Counted from the first letter of the stretch, positions 1 to 6,622 are shown. The stretch is 11,212 nt of DNA from Bacteriovoracaceae bacterium UBA2428 (GCA_002343545.1 DDRA01000093.1:11647-22858); one strand, 5' to 3'. A program made the numbers and translations. Notes: a model not told the origin generated them from the letters alone.

Positions 1-1011
<1,011 letters not shown>

Positions 1012-1106
1012 GGATTCATTATGACATGTGAAAATCGGGTTCAGGCTCCTTAAATTCTCCAACACCGTCAGAGACCCATGCTTTTAAACAAAATAACGGG
1101 GTGCGC

Positions 1107-1133
1107 TAAAGTTTGGGTGCTTTGCGTCGAAGA
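1107..1133 (+). promoter_or_regulatory. candidate sigma-28 (FliA-like) promoter for the 1193 gene
   Basis: TAAAGTTT at 1107-1114 is followed after 11 bases by GTCGAAGA at 1126-1133. The enterobacterial sigma-28 consensus is TAAAGTTT-N11-GCCGATAA, so the -35 box matches 8 of 8 and the -10 box 5 of 8, at the correct spacing. Transcription would begin around 1140, giving a leader of about 50 nt before the ATG at 1193. This is motif reading only. Confidence 0.4.
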
Positions 1134-1192
1134 GAGTTGTGTGCGGCGCGCTAAACGCGGCGCAGGTAACGCAAAGCAAAAAGGAGCGAGAG

Positions 1193-1429
1193 ATGTCGCA
1201 AGAAAAGAAAGTCCAAGCACCGAAGAACCAACAGCAAGCTCCCCAAGCCGTTGAACGCAGCCACTGCAAAGCGGACGGTTGCAAGAAAGGCGTCGAGAAG
1301 TTCGGTTTCTGCATGGAGCACTACGACTGGTACATGAGCGGTCTCCTGCGCGGCGACGGCCAAAAGCCGATCGACTTCGAACAGAAGTATCAGCAGTACA
1401 TGGCTCGCCGGACGCGCAAAGCGGCCTAA
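1193..1429 (+). CDS. small Cys/His (zinc-ribbon-like) protein, 78 aa, function unknown
   Basis: The ATG at 1193 is chosen because AAGGAG lies at 1181-1186, seven bases upstream; the in-frame codons further 5' have no ribosome site. The first ~22 residues are low-complexity and rich in Q, K and P, suggesting a flexible tail. A compact segment then carries C25, C30, C40 and H43 (pattern C-x4-C-x9-C-x2-H: CKADGC, then KFGFCMEHY), which could bind one zinc ion. The C-terminal part is aromatic and basic (DWYMSGLLRGDG, FEQKYQQYMARRTRKAA) and probably helical. I recall similar short CK..GC....GFC..HY proteins from delta-like bacteria but know of no demonstrated function; nucleic-acid or protein binding would be the default guess. 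The gene is preceded by a sigma-28-like promoter and followed by an elaborate structured region and terminator, so it looks like a well-expressed monocistron. Confidence 0.8.
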   Translation: MSQEKKVQAPKNQQQAPQAVERSHCKADGCKKGVEKFGFCMEHYDWYMSGLLRGDGQKPIDFEQKYQQYMARRTRKAA

Positions 1430-1434
1430 GTTCG

Positions 1435-1502
1435 GCGTCCCGGAATGAGAGTCGGCAGCGTCGCCACGTGAGGTGGCTTTGCTGGCCCTCGCTCTCGGAC
1501 GC
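1435..1502 (+). other. extended imperfect hairpin directly after the 1193 gene (structured 3' UTR or small RNA)
   Basis: Four nested stems can be read by eye. GCGTCC 1435-1440 pairs with GGACGC 1497-1502; GAGAG 1447-1451 with CTCTC 1492-1496; CAGC 1456-1459 with GCTG 1481-1484; GCCAC 1463-1467 with GTGGC 1473-1477, leaving a 5-base loop GTGAG. That is 20 base pairs in total. The structure begins only 5 bases after the stop codon at 1427-1429. It is not followed by a T-tract, so it is not itself an intrinsic terminator; a 3' UTR element or a processed small RNA is possible. Confidence 0.45.
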
Positions 1503-1537
1503 ACACCCCAAAAAGCCCTCACAACTTTGTCATCGAT

Positions 1538-1596
1538 CGCCGGCCTTTAACGACGGGCTCCCATTTGCCCGCGTCTCCTGAAGGCCGGTGGTTTTT
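1538..1596 (+). other. long-range hairpin followed by T5, possible first terminator
   Basis: CCGGCCTT at 1540-1547 is an exact inverted match to AAGGCCGG at 1581-1588, and the stem extends to 10 pairs with one G-U. Inside the 33-base loop, CGGGC 1554-1558 can pair with GCCCG 1567-1571. TTTTT follows at 1592-1596. It lies directly upstream of the much stronger terminator at 1600, so it may be a tandem terminator or part of a branched 3' structure. Confidence 0.4.
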
Positions 1597-1599
1597 GAA

Positions 1600-1646
1600 G
1601 GACGAGCGGGAACTGCCGGTCCCGCTCGTCCAAATTTTTGTTTTTT
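1600..1646 (+). terminator. strong rho-independent terminator
   Basis: GGACGAGCGGGA (1600-1611) is perfectly complementary to TCCCGCTCGTCC (1620-1631), giving a 12-bp GC-rich stem with an 8-base loop. It is followed by AAATTTTTGTTTTTT to 1646. The T-tract is on the plus-strand side only, so it ends transcription coming from the small Cys/His gene. Confidence 0.92.
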
Positions 1647-1685
1647 AAGCTTTTATCTTCGCCCCGGGCGCGCTTTCATAGGGGC

Positions 1686-2414
1686 GTGAAGCCGAGATCC
1701 GACGACTACCGCTATACCGTGCACGTGACCGGAGAGGGGCTGACCCCGCTCGTGCTCGTTAAGGCCTTCATGGGGCCCGTCGAGATCCAGGTGCTGAATA
1801 TCTCGCAGGGGGGCGTGGCCCTCATCGCGCCCGAAGGCTTCTCGACGGAAATCGGACATTTGCACGATATCTCTCTGTCGCTCCACGAGCGGGATTTTCC
1901 GGCGCGCGTCGAGATCAAGGCCATCCGCGGGCGTCGCCTGCATTGTATGTTCGTGAACCCCTCGCGCCATTTTCAGTCCTACCTGCGTGGTTTTCTGCAG
2001 CCCAAATACTTGGGCGCGCAACTGCGTCGTTCCGAATCCCTGACGGATCGCCCCGACGCCCTGGCCCTCGTGCCCGAGGCCGAGCACCACTACGCCTACA
2101 CGGGCGAAAACCAGCTCGGCTTTTTCGTCTGGACGAAGGGCCACCGGCAACTCCTCAAGATCGTCGGACTCAGCCGCGATCTCGTTTTCGAGTGGACGGC
2201 GAGCGACGGCATCCAAACCGGACGGCTCAAGCTCGAAGTCGGCGCGGACGACGTCGTGTGGGACCGCAACCCCGAGATGACGGTGCTGCACTATTTCACC
2301 GACATCCTGCTCGCGTGGCTGCCCAAGGGCGACGGCGCGGCCTTTGCCGAGCGGCTCATGAACGACCCGATCGGTGGCGAGGGCGAAGAGCCCCTTTCTT
2401 TCCCCGAGCTTTGA
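1686..2414 (+). CDS. PilZ-type domain protein with long C-terminal extension
   Basis: 242 residues if the GTG at 1686 is the start. The frame is open back to a TTG at 1638, but that codon lies in the terminator T-tract. AGGGG at 1680-1684 is too close to GTG to be a good ribosome site, so the start is uncertain; a leaderless or downstream start is possible. Residues 4-9 (RSDDYR) and NISQGGVAL at 38-46 resemble the two c-di-GMP-contacting motifs of PilZ domains (RxxxR and [D/N]xSxxG), although the two arginines are one residue too far apart. A helix like FLQPKYLGAQL closes the domain near residue 110. The remaining ~130 residues (VPEAEHHYAYTGENQLGFFV, VFEWTASDGIQTG) form an extension I associate with Bdellovibrio PilZ proteins. 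Likely role: c-di-GMP-responsive or degenerate PilZ regulator in the cytoplasm. No partner gene is adjacent. Confidence 0.7.
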   Translation: MKPRSDDYRYTVHVTGEGLTPLVLVKAFMGPVEIQVLNISQGGVALIAPEGFSTEIGHLHDISLSLHERDFPARVEIKAIRGRRLHCMFVNPSRHFQSYLRGFLQPKYLGAQLRRSESLTDRPDALALVPEAEHHYAYTGENQLGFFVWTKGHRQLLKIVGLSRDLVFEWTASDGIQTGRLKLEVGADDVVWDRNPEMTVLHYFTDILLAWLPKGDGAAFAERLMNDPIGGEGEEPLSFPEL

Positions 2415-2439
2415 GCGGAGAAGCTTCTTCGGCTACATT
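2411..2439 (+). promoter_or_regulatory. sigma-70-type promoter for tRNA-Arg
   Basis: TTGAGC at 2411-2416 and TACATT at 2434-2439 are separated by exactly 17 bases; each box matches 4 of 6 consensus positions. Initiation about 7 bases further on would fall just before the mature tRNA start at 2453. The -35 box overlaps the stop codon of the PilZ gene. Confidence 0.55.
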
Positions 2440-2452
2440 CCTTTCAACGCAC

Positions 2453-2529
2453 GCACCCGTAGCTCAACTGGATAGAGCACGTGATTTCTAATCATGAGGT
2501 CGCAGGTTCGAGCCCTGCCGGGTGCGCCA
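2453..2529 (+). tRNA. tRNA-Arg (anticodon UCU)
   Basis: A full cloverleaf can be drawn. The acceptor stem pairs GCACCCG 2453-2459 with CGGGTGC 2519-2525. The D stem is GCTC/GAGC. The anticodon stem pairs CGTGA 2480-2484 with TCATG 2492-2496 around the loop TTTCTAA, with anticodon TCT at 2487-2489. The variable loop has 5 bases. The T stem is GCAGG/CCTGC with loop TTCGAGC. The discriminator is G2526 and CCA is encoded at 2527-2529. It decodes AGA. Low-GC DNA begins directly at its 3' end, and an imperfect copy of its last 13 bases occurs at 3801-3813. Confidence 0.97.
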
Positions 2530-2551
2530 AGTTTTCGCGAAGCGGAAACTT
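2529..2551 (+). terminator. hairpin directly after tRNA-Arg, probable terminator
   Basis: Starting at the last A of CCA, AAGTTTTCGC (2529-2538) pairs with GCGGAAACTT (2542-2551): ten pairs including one G-U, with loop GAA. The following bases, CCTCTAATTTCC, are only moderately T-rich, so termination efficiency is uncertain. It could also help 3' processing of the tRNA. Confidence 0.5.
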
Positions 2552-2553
2552 CC

Positions 2554-2622
2554 TCTAATTTCCAATATCTCATCTCATTCGCGCAAACTTAGAGAATAGA
2601 TTTTTGGAAACTGGAAATTAGA
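2554..2622. repeat. 11-bp perfect inverted repeat
   Basis: TCTAATTTCCA at 2554-2564 is exactly complementary to TGGAAATTAGA at 2612-2622, with 47 bases between the arms. It sits in AT-rich DNA just downstream of the tRNA hairpin. It may be a remnant of an element end or a transcript structure; no T-tract follows. Confidence 0.5.
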
Positions 2623-2640
2623 TAAAATCGGGCCCGAAAC

Positions 2641-2826
2641 TTGCGATGGCGGCACCATGCCGTTCACGGGGTTGAACAGATCCTCTTCGAATGTGTGCCG
2701 CTCATTGAAATTCTTCGGAGACGTCGCCTGATCGAAGAAAATCGGGCGAGCAAGTATCGCTCTGAACTTGAAGCAATCGGCAAAATGTTAACGAATTTGA
2801 TCAAAGCTCAGTCCCGCAATTGTTGA
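2641..2826 (+). CDS. doubtful short ORF, 61 codons, hypothetical or gene remnant
   Basis: An open frame starting at a TTG with no ribosome-binding site; an in-frame TAA lies shortly upstream at 2623-2625. The product would be basic and helical (residues 17-44 include FECVPLIEIL, then RRRRLIEENRASKYR), ending in LIKAQSRNC. An ATG at 2645 is in another frame and ends after nine codons. I do not recognise the sequence. It could be a decayed fragment of a gene carried by the candidate island, or chance. Confidence 0.2.
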   Translation: MRWRHHAVHGVEQILFECVPLIEILRRRRLIEENRASKYRSELEAIGKMLTNLIKAQSRNC

Positions 2827-2853
2827 ACCATTGATAATGATCAAAGTTGGCGA

Positions 2854-2880
2854 CTAGGAAGCCTGCGGTTCTAAAGTTCG
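2854..2880 (+). repeat. imperfect direct repeat, copy A (upstream of hydrolase)
   Basis: Aligned with copy B at 3769-3797, 22 of its 27 bases match with one 2-base gap. The shared core is GTTCTAAAGT, and the left end is CTAGG.AGC in both. Copy A ends 90 bases before the hydrolase start codon. TAAA at 2872-2875 is followed 15 bases later by GCC, a partial sigma-28-like arrangement. Confidence 0.5.
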
Positions 2881-2970
2881 TCAGTGGTATGCCACTTTAA
2901 AAATTCGCTTAGTTTGCCAAGAAACTGTCTTACCAATTTCGAATTTCGCCATACTGGGTAAACTCAGCCC

Positions 2971-3759
2971 ATGCTGCGGTTTTATGGGTCTACTTGGACC
3001 CAAACTTTTCTGCCAGATTCCAGTCCACGGGCTCTTGTCATTCACGCTGACGGAAGCGGTGAGTACCGTTCCGTAGAAACCGAACGCGCGAATGAAATGG
3101 GTGAATGGTGGACTTCGAATGGGTTCGCTTACCGGGTCTTCGATAAATATGGTTGTGGCGAAAGCGAAGGCAAATGGCGGCATGTCACGATGGACTTGTT
3201 GGCCGATCAAATCGTTGCCTTGGTTGAAGACTCCGCGAAAGAATCGAATCTCAAGATCATTCTCGTTGGACACAGCGAGGGATCAAAATTGGGATTCGAG
3301 GTCGCGGCAAGGGTCGAGGTGGCCGCGTTGGTCGCTCGTGTTCCGAGTCATCAAGAGATTCGGGATCGGATGAAGTACCAGTTATTGGATATGAGTAAGA
3401 ATGTTGGTCTTTGGGAGAAATGGTCTCGCGGGATCACGATGGCTATGGCATCAAAGGAAAAACCCGATGGCTTTCTTGCCGATTATCCACTCAGCTACTG
3501 GGTTTCTTGCCTAGGTCGTACGCAACCCGGCGACCTGGTGCGGAAGATTAAGGCGCCCATCTTCGTGTTGAATGGAGGAGCGGATCCATTCACCCCCGAG
3601 CTTGCTTACAAACCATTACACCATGCGATTGCGCAACGGAAAATACACGGACGGTCGCAAGCGAAGGTCTATGCCGAGGTGGGTCACTCGCTCCTGAAAC
3701 CTGGATGCAGTTGGAAAGAGTCGGAACCAGCCGCGGACATTTTAGCCTGGCTTCAATAA
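2971..3759 (+). CDS. alpha/beta-fold hydrolase (serine esterase/lipase-like)
   Basis: 262 residues, no signal peptide, so presumably cytoplasmic. The fold is readable in order: LVIHADGSGEY near residue 22-32 (oxyanion strand), VFDKYGCGESEG at 57-67 (the usual D.G.G.S region), the nucleophile elbow GHSEG at 100-104 with Ser102, the acid turn NGGADPFTPE at 201-210 with Asp205, and the C-terminal catalytic histidine in VGHS at 238-240 (His239). The triad Ser-Asp-His is therefore complete and the enzyme is likely active on an ester, lipid or peptide substrate that cannot be named. The ATG at 2971 is the first start in the frame; there is no clear ribosome site. G+C is lower than in the flanking genes, and the gene lies alone between imperfect direct repeats beside a tRNA, which suggests recent acquisition. 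Downstream it converges with the lipoprotein gene. Confidence 0.88.
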   Translation: MLRFYGSTWTQTFLPDSSPRALVIHADGSGEYRSVETERANEMGEWWTSNGFAYRVFDKYGCGESEGKWRHVTMDLLADQIVALVEDSAKESNLKIILVGHSEGSKLGFEVAARVEVAALVARVPSHQEIRDRMKYQLLDMSKNVGLWEKWSRGITMAMASKEKPDGFLADYPLSYWVSCLGRTQPGDLVRKIKAPIFVLNGGADPFTPELAYKPLHHAIAQRKIHGRSQAKVYAEVGHSLLKPGCSWKESEPAADILAWLQ

Positions 3760-3768
3760 AGCTAGTAG

Positions 3769-3797
3769 CTAGGCAGCGCAGGCAGTTCTAAAGTCCG
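3769..3797 (+). repeat. imperfect direct repeat, copy B (downstream of hydrolase)
   Basis: Partner of copy A at 2854-2880, beginning CTAGGCAGC and containing GTTCTAAAGT at 3785-3794. It starts 10 bases after the hydrolase stop codon, and no gene on this strand follows it, so a promoter role here is unlikely. Confidence 0.5.
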
Positions 3798-3821
3798 ATA
3801 GCTGAGTGCGCCAGTCCAATC

Positions 3822-3858
3822 CGATATCCGATGTCGAGTTGTCGGGTACCGGATATCG
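3822..3858. repeat. 9-bp inverted repeat between convergent genes
   Basis: CGATATCCG (3822-3830) and CGGATATCG (3850-3858) are perfect complements with a 19-base loop. It lies between the convergent hydrolase and lipoprotein genes, where a bidirectional terminator would be useful, but no T-tract follows on either strand. Confidence 0.4.
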
Positions 3859-3872
3859 AGCCTCGCTCGCGT

Positions 3873-4511
3873 TTAATGGCACTCGGCTTGGTCATTCCAC
3901 TTGCCCCATTCGGGGCGATGGAGGCCCGAAGCGCTTTGCGCCCAGCCGGCTGAGCGGTGAAGTAGCTCCTTCGGAAGGCCGGCCTGAAAACCCATCATGC
4001 CGAAGAGACGGTTGGCCTGGTCGAGCCGCTGCCGGGGCGTCTCGCCGTTTTCGAGCGACGCGTTGACCTTGTAAACGACGCTCGTTTGTCCGTGGCTTGT
4101 CTCTTTGCGATAGACCCGTGAATCGGGAAGCACCGGAGTCTCGATCTGCAGGGAATTCGCCGAGCTCCATCGCAACCGAATCGACGGTCGGCCCGAGAAA
4201 ATCGTGAGCGTATGGGGCTTCCCGTTCACTTCGACGGCAACGTGCGTGGCGAAGTCCACCGTGGCCCCGCAGTTCTTAACGAACCGCCGCGCGCTTCTCA
4301 TTCCGTCTGGGCTCATGAGCGTTTCTGGGGCTTCGACGACGCAGCTCGCGAAGCGAACGGGGGCGGCGCCGGGCGCCTTCACGAAAAGCTCGTCGCCGAT
4401 TTCCTGCAGTTCAAAACGCTTGCCGTCCCCCGATGGAATCGAAACCGTGCAAGTCGTCGTCGATGCGCACCCCAACAACAGGAACGAGAGGAAGGCCGCC
4501 ACGGACTTCAT
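3873..4511 (-). CDS. putative lipoprotein, unknown function
   Basis: 212 residues. The N-terminus is a lipoprotein signal: Lys2, a hydrophobic run AAFLSFLLL and the lipobox LLGC with the acceptor Cys15; Ala at +2 would send it to the outer membrane by the enterobacterial rule. The mature part is probably rich in beta strands (KRFELQEIGDELFVKAPG, VAVEVNGKPHTLTIFSGRPS), and its C-terminal third is more polar. Two further cysteines near residues 37 and 60 of the mature chain (SCVVE and KNCGA) could form a disulfide. TAGGAT precedes the ATG at 4511 and is an acceptable ribosome site. I do not recognise a named family. It is the last gene of the long minus-strand run and sits 89 bases downstream of the broken small ORF. 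Confidence 0.75.
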   Translation of the reverse strand: MKSVAAFLSFLLLGCASTTTCTVSIPSGDGKRFELQEIGDELFVKAPGAAPVRFASCVVEAPETLMSPDGMRSARRFVKNCGATVDFATHVAVEVNGKPHTLTIFSGRPSIRLRWSSANSLQIETPVLPDSRVYRKETSHGQTSVVYKVNASLENGETPRQRLDQANRLFGMMGFQAGLPKELLHRSAGWAQSASGLHRPEWGKWNDQAECH

Positions 4512-4600
4512 ATTGTGATCCTAACGGAATCCTGAGAAAAAGAGATCTCGCCGGCCGTACATTTGCATGATCGGGCAGAATTTTTGCCGCGACGGGCTTT

Positions 4601-4689
4601 CTATTTCGCTTTCGCCGCCACGAATTTTTGTAGATCCTGGCGTCCCCGTTCGATGAGCTTTTGGAGCACCTTCAAATCGTTTTGGTCAT
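4601..4689 (-). pseudogene. frameshifted small ORF (about 29 aa), just downstream of trmO
   Basis: GGAGGAAGC (minus strand, 4698-4690) is an excellent ribosome site immediately before an ATG at 4689, but that frame stops after five codons (MTKTI). If one more A stood in the AAAA run at 4683-4680, the frame would continue as MTKNDLKVLQ and on to VAAKAK and a TAG at 4601-4603, a 29-residue charged helical peptide with even codon use. The downstream part is open in the other frame and continues upstream into trmO without its own start. It begins 33 bases after the trmO stop. Either a decayed small gene, a sequencing error at a homopolymer, or chance. Confidence 0.35.
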
Positions 4690-4722
4690 GCTTCCTCCGC
4701 GCGCTCGCATCGGCGTGGCCGA

Positions 4723-5190
4723 CTAGCGCCAATAACCCTTCATGAGTTCCGTGATCCAGCTCGGCTGGCAGGTCGATCCGCGGGGCGCGAACTCGGCGAC
4801 CCACGGTTTCACGTCCAAGACCGGCGTGGCGTCCACCGCGTCGAGCCCTTCAAGGTACAAGCTTCGCCCTTCGACTTTGAGAAGGCGGCAAATCGTGGCG
4901 CCGATCTGGTTGGGTCGATTCTTGCCGCGTTGGGCGAAGATCCCGACCTTGGGCCAGTACGGGTTGTTGCGCGGGTGGCGGGCCGACGTCTCGATTTTGT
5001 CGGGCCGGACCTGATCCATATAGAAGAGAACTTCGACGTGCGAAAAATCCGAGAGTCCCGCGAAGGCGTCTTCCGAAAACCGCGCGGCGTCCAGCTCGAC
5101 GCGGCTTTGTTCGCGGTCCCAGTCGTCGTCGGAGACTTCTTTGCGCGTCGATCTCACGAGTCCTATCGGAGTCATTTGAACCGGCTTCAT
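4723..5190 (-). CDS. trmO: TrmO-like tRNA (m6t6A37) methyltransferase, TsaA/UPF0066 family
   Basis: 155 residues. The TsaA-like beta-barrel signatures are in order: MTPIGLVRST at 6-15, LSDFSHVEVLFYMDQ near 46-60, NNPYWPKVGIFAQRGKNRP at 75-93 with the following NQIG, and LDAVDATPVLDVKPW at 116-130. In Escherichia coli TrmO (235 residues) this domain uses S-adenosylmethionine to methylate N6 of the t6A37 base of tRNA-Thr; the present protein lacks the extra C-terminal domain, as many short family members do, so its exact tRNA target is uncertain. It should be cytoplasmic. AGAGGG stands a few bases before the ATG at 5190, supporting that start over the internal Met6. It lies 162 bases downstream of the S41 peptidase gene and is followed by the broken 29-codon ORF. 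Confidence 0.85.
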   Translation of the reverse strand: MKPVQMTPIGLVRSTRKEVSDDDWDREQSRVELDAARFSEDAFAGLSDFSHVEVLFYMDQVRPDKIETSARHPRNNPYWPKVGIFAQRGKNRPNQIGATICRLLKVEGRSLYLEGLDAVDATPVLDVKPWVAEFAPRGSTCQPSWITELMKGYWR

Positions 5191-5352
5191 CTCGCCCTCT
5201 TTCCTTGTGCGGCCTTCGCAAGCTTCTCGCTTCGTACTAAGTTTAGCGAAAGGCCCGAGCCGGGAAAGGAAAAACTTCGTGTCGCCCGAGGAGACTGCGT
5301 GCGTCTTCGCCGCGATCGACTTCGTCCTCGCGACGGGAGTTTTGGGTGCGGC

Positions 5353-6516
5353 CTATTGTTCGATGGCTTCGCGCGAGGGGCCCCCGGACGCCGAGGGCTT
5401 CGCGAGCCGGGCGAGGGCGTCTTCGAGTTGCGGGTCGCGCCCCTCGCAGAATCGCCGGCAGCCGGGGCTTTCGACGTCGGGGGCGACGCCCACGCCTTCG
5501 ATCGGATCGAGGACGTCTTCGGGGTCGAATTTCTCGACGGCGAGGTAAAGCGCGAAGTCGCCACCGCGGATGTCGTAGATCCGACCGCCGATAAAGTAGC
5601 CCGCCGTGGTTTCGCCGAGCAAGGTGGCGCGCTTGTCCCGCTTGAGCCGATAGGCGACCCACTCTTTGCCGCTGCGGGTTCCGTCGTTGACGAGCGCGAC
5701 GACCGGAGTTTTGCGGAGCCGCTCGTCTTCGTAAAGCGGCGCGACGAAATCCGGGGAAGCGCCACCGAAGCCGTCGCGAAGGTCCACGACGATCGCGTCC
5801 ACGCGTCCGGCCAGCGACTTGAGTTGCGACACGAAGGTGGCCTGGATCTCGGGGTGGGTGCCCGCCCACAGGTGGACGTAGCCGATCTTGCGCCCGCCAC
5901 GTTCGTAAAGGCGCATCGCCTTGCGCGTGGCCCGCAGCAAAGCCCGTTGCGCGCTCTCCCGGCGCGCGCGTACCGCGAGACTTCGCGGCGTTTCTCCGGC
6001 GCGACTCCGGACGAGAAGCCGCTGAGCTCCGCCGACGCGGAAGCCGAGCGGATCGAAGGGCGCGTCGTCGAGCTTGAGCAGCTGGTCGCCCACGCGCAGG
6101 CCGGCCTTTTCGGCGATCGAGCCCTCGTAGACGTTGCGGGCAAAGCAGCCGTCGTCCGCCGAGCACGTCGCCCAAAGGCCGATCTGCGGAAAGGGATGGG
6201 CGTCGATCTTCCGGGCAAAGATGTTCTTGAGCGCCCAGTACGACAGGTCGGCCGGCGTGTAGAAGCCCGTGTGGGAGGTCTCGAGTTCGGCCAAGAGCGC
6301 GTTGAGCCGTAAGGCGACCGCCGCGTTCGTCGATTCGCAAGTCAGTCCTTGGCGGTGGAGCGCGACGCGCTCTTTCCAGGGCAAGCCGCGGTAGGCGCGG
6401 TCGTAGAAGTTCGCCGTGACGACCGACGTCGTTTCGTCGTAAAGCGCGAGCGGAGCGCAGGCCCAGGTGGGGGCGGTAGCGATCAGGGCGATGACGGCGA
6501 GGGGGCGTATCGACAT
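5353..6516 (-). CDS. exported S41-family (tail-specific/tricorn-type) serine peptidase
   Basis: 387 residues. Residues 1-20 (MSIRPLAVIALIATAPTWAC) are a Sec signal; Cys20 follows T-W-A, not a convincing lipobox, so a soluble periplasmic product is more likely than a lipoprotein. A PDZ-like segment, VYEGSIAEKAGLRVGDQLLK, spans 129-148. The S41 catalytic domain follows: IVVDLRDGFGG at 242-252, ALVNDGTRSGKEW at 274-286 with Ser282 as the probable nucleophile, and GETTAG at 301-306. These correspond to the D.R.N.GG, N...S.SE and G..T.G motifs of C-terminal processing peptidases. The family cleaves unfolded or C-terminally tagged proteins. The motif around the nucleophile (T-R-S-G-K-E) departs from the usual S-A-S-E. 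The start has only a weak ribosome site (AAAGAAC). It lies between the frameshifted ORF at 6623 and trmO, on the same strand as the secreted peptidase M64 upstream. Confidence 0.85.
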   Translation of the reverse strand: MSIRPLAVIALIATAPTWACAPLALYDETTSVVTANFYDRAYRGLPWKERVALHRQGLTCESTNAAVALRLNALLAELETSHTGFYTPADLSYWALKNIFARKIDAHPFPQIGLWATCSADDGCFARNVYEGSIAEKAGLRVGDQLLKLDDAPFDPLGFRVGGAQRLLVRSRAGETPRSLAVRARRESAQRALLRATRKAMRLYERGGRKIGYVHLWAGTHPEIQATFVSQLKSLAGRVDAIVVDLRDGFGGASPDFVAPLYEDERLRKTPVVALVNDGTRSGKEWVAYRLKRDKRATLLGETTAGYFIGGRIYDIRGGDFALYLAVEKFDPEDVLDPIEGVGVAPDVESPGCRRFCEGRDPQLEDALARLAKPSASGGPSREAIEQ

Positions 6517-6622
6517 GCGTTCTTTTTAGTGGGGCCGGGGTTGGAGGTCCAGGGGGCGCGAGCGGCGATGATGTCCGAAAACGGCTAGTGAGGACGGGGT
6601 CGACGCGCTAAACCGGGGCGCG

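Larger units (their letters stand above)
2530..3813. mobile_element. candidate tRNA-Arg-associated mini-island, no integrase
   Basis: The left edge is the tRNA-Arg 3' end (GCCGGGTGCGCCA, 2517-2529). The right edge is a related 13-mer, GCTGAGTGCGCCA (3801-3813), identical at 11 of 13 positions, including the last 8. G+C counted by eye is about 38% in 2581-2640, 53% in 3121-3180 and 42% in 3361-3420, against about 67% in a sample line of the S41 gene (5821-5880). The segment carries the alpha/beta hydrolase gene and a doubtful short ORF. There is no recombinase, so if it is an island it is a remnant or was mobilised in trans. Between 2530 and 2970 I find no well-supported gene. Confidence 0.4.

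Noticed and set aside
1638..1640. TTG at 1638 as start of the PilZ-type gene
   Set aside because: It lies within the T-tract of a strong terminator, so the transcript would not supply a ribosome site there.
4571..4600. Possible terminator after the minus-strand 4601 ORF
   Set aside because: Only a 4-bp GGCA/TGCC stem can be formed and no T-tract is in the right place.
4930..6312. Plus-strand open frame of 460 codons across trmO and the S41 gene
   Set aside because: It overlaps two well-supported minus-strand genes and shows no recognisable domain or ribosome site.
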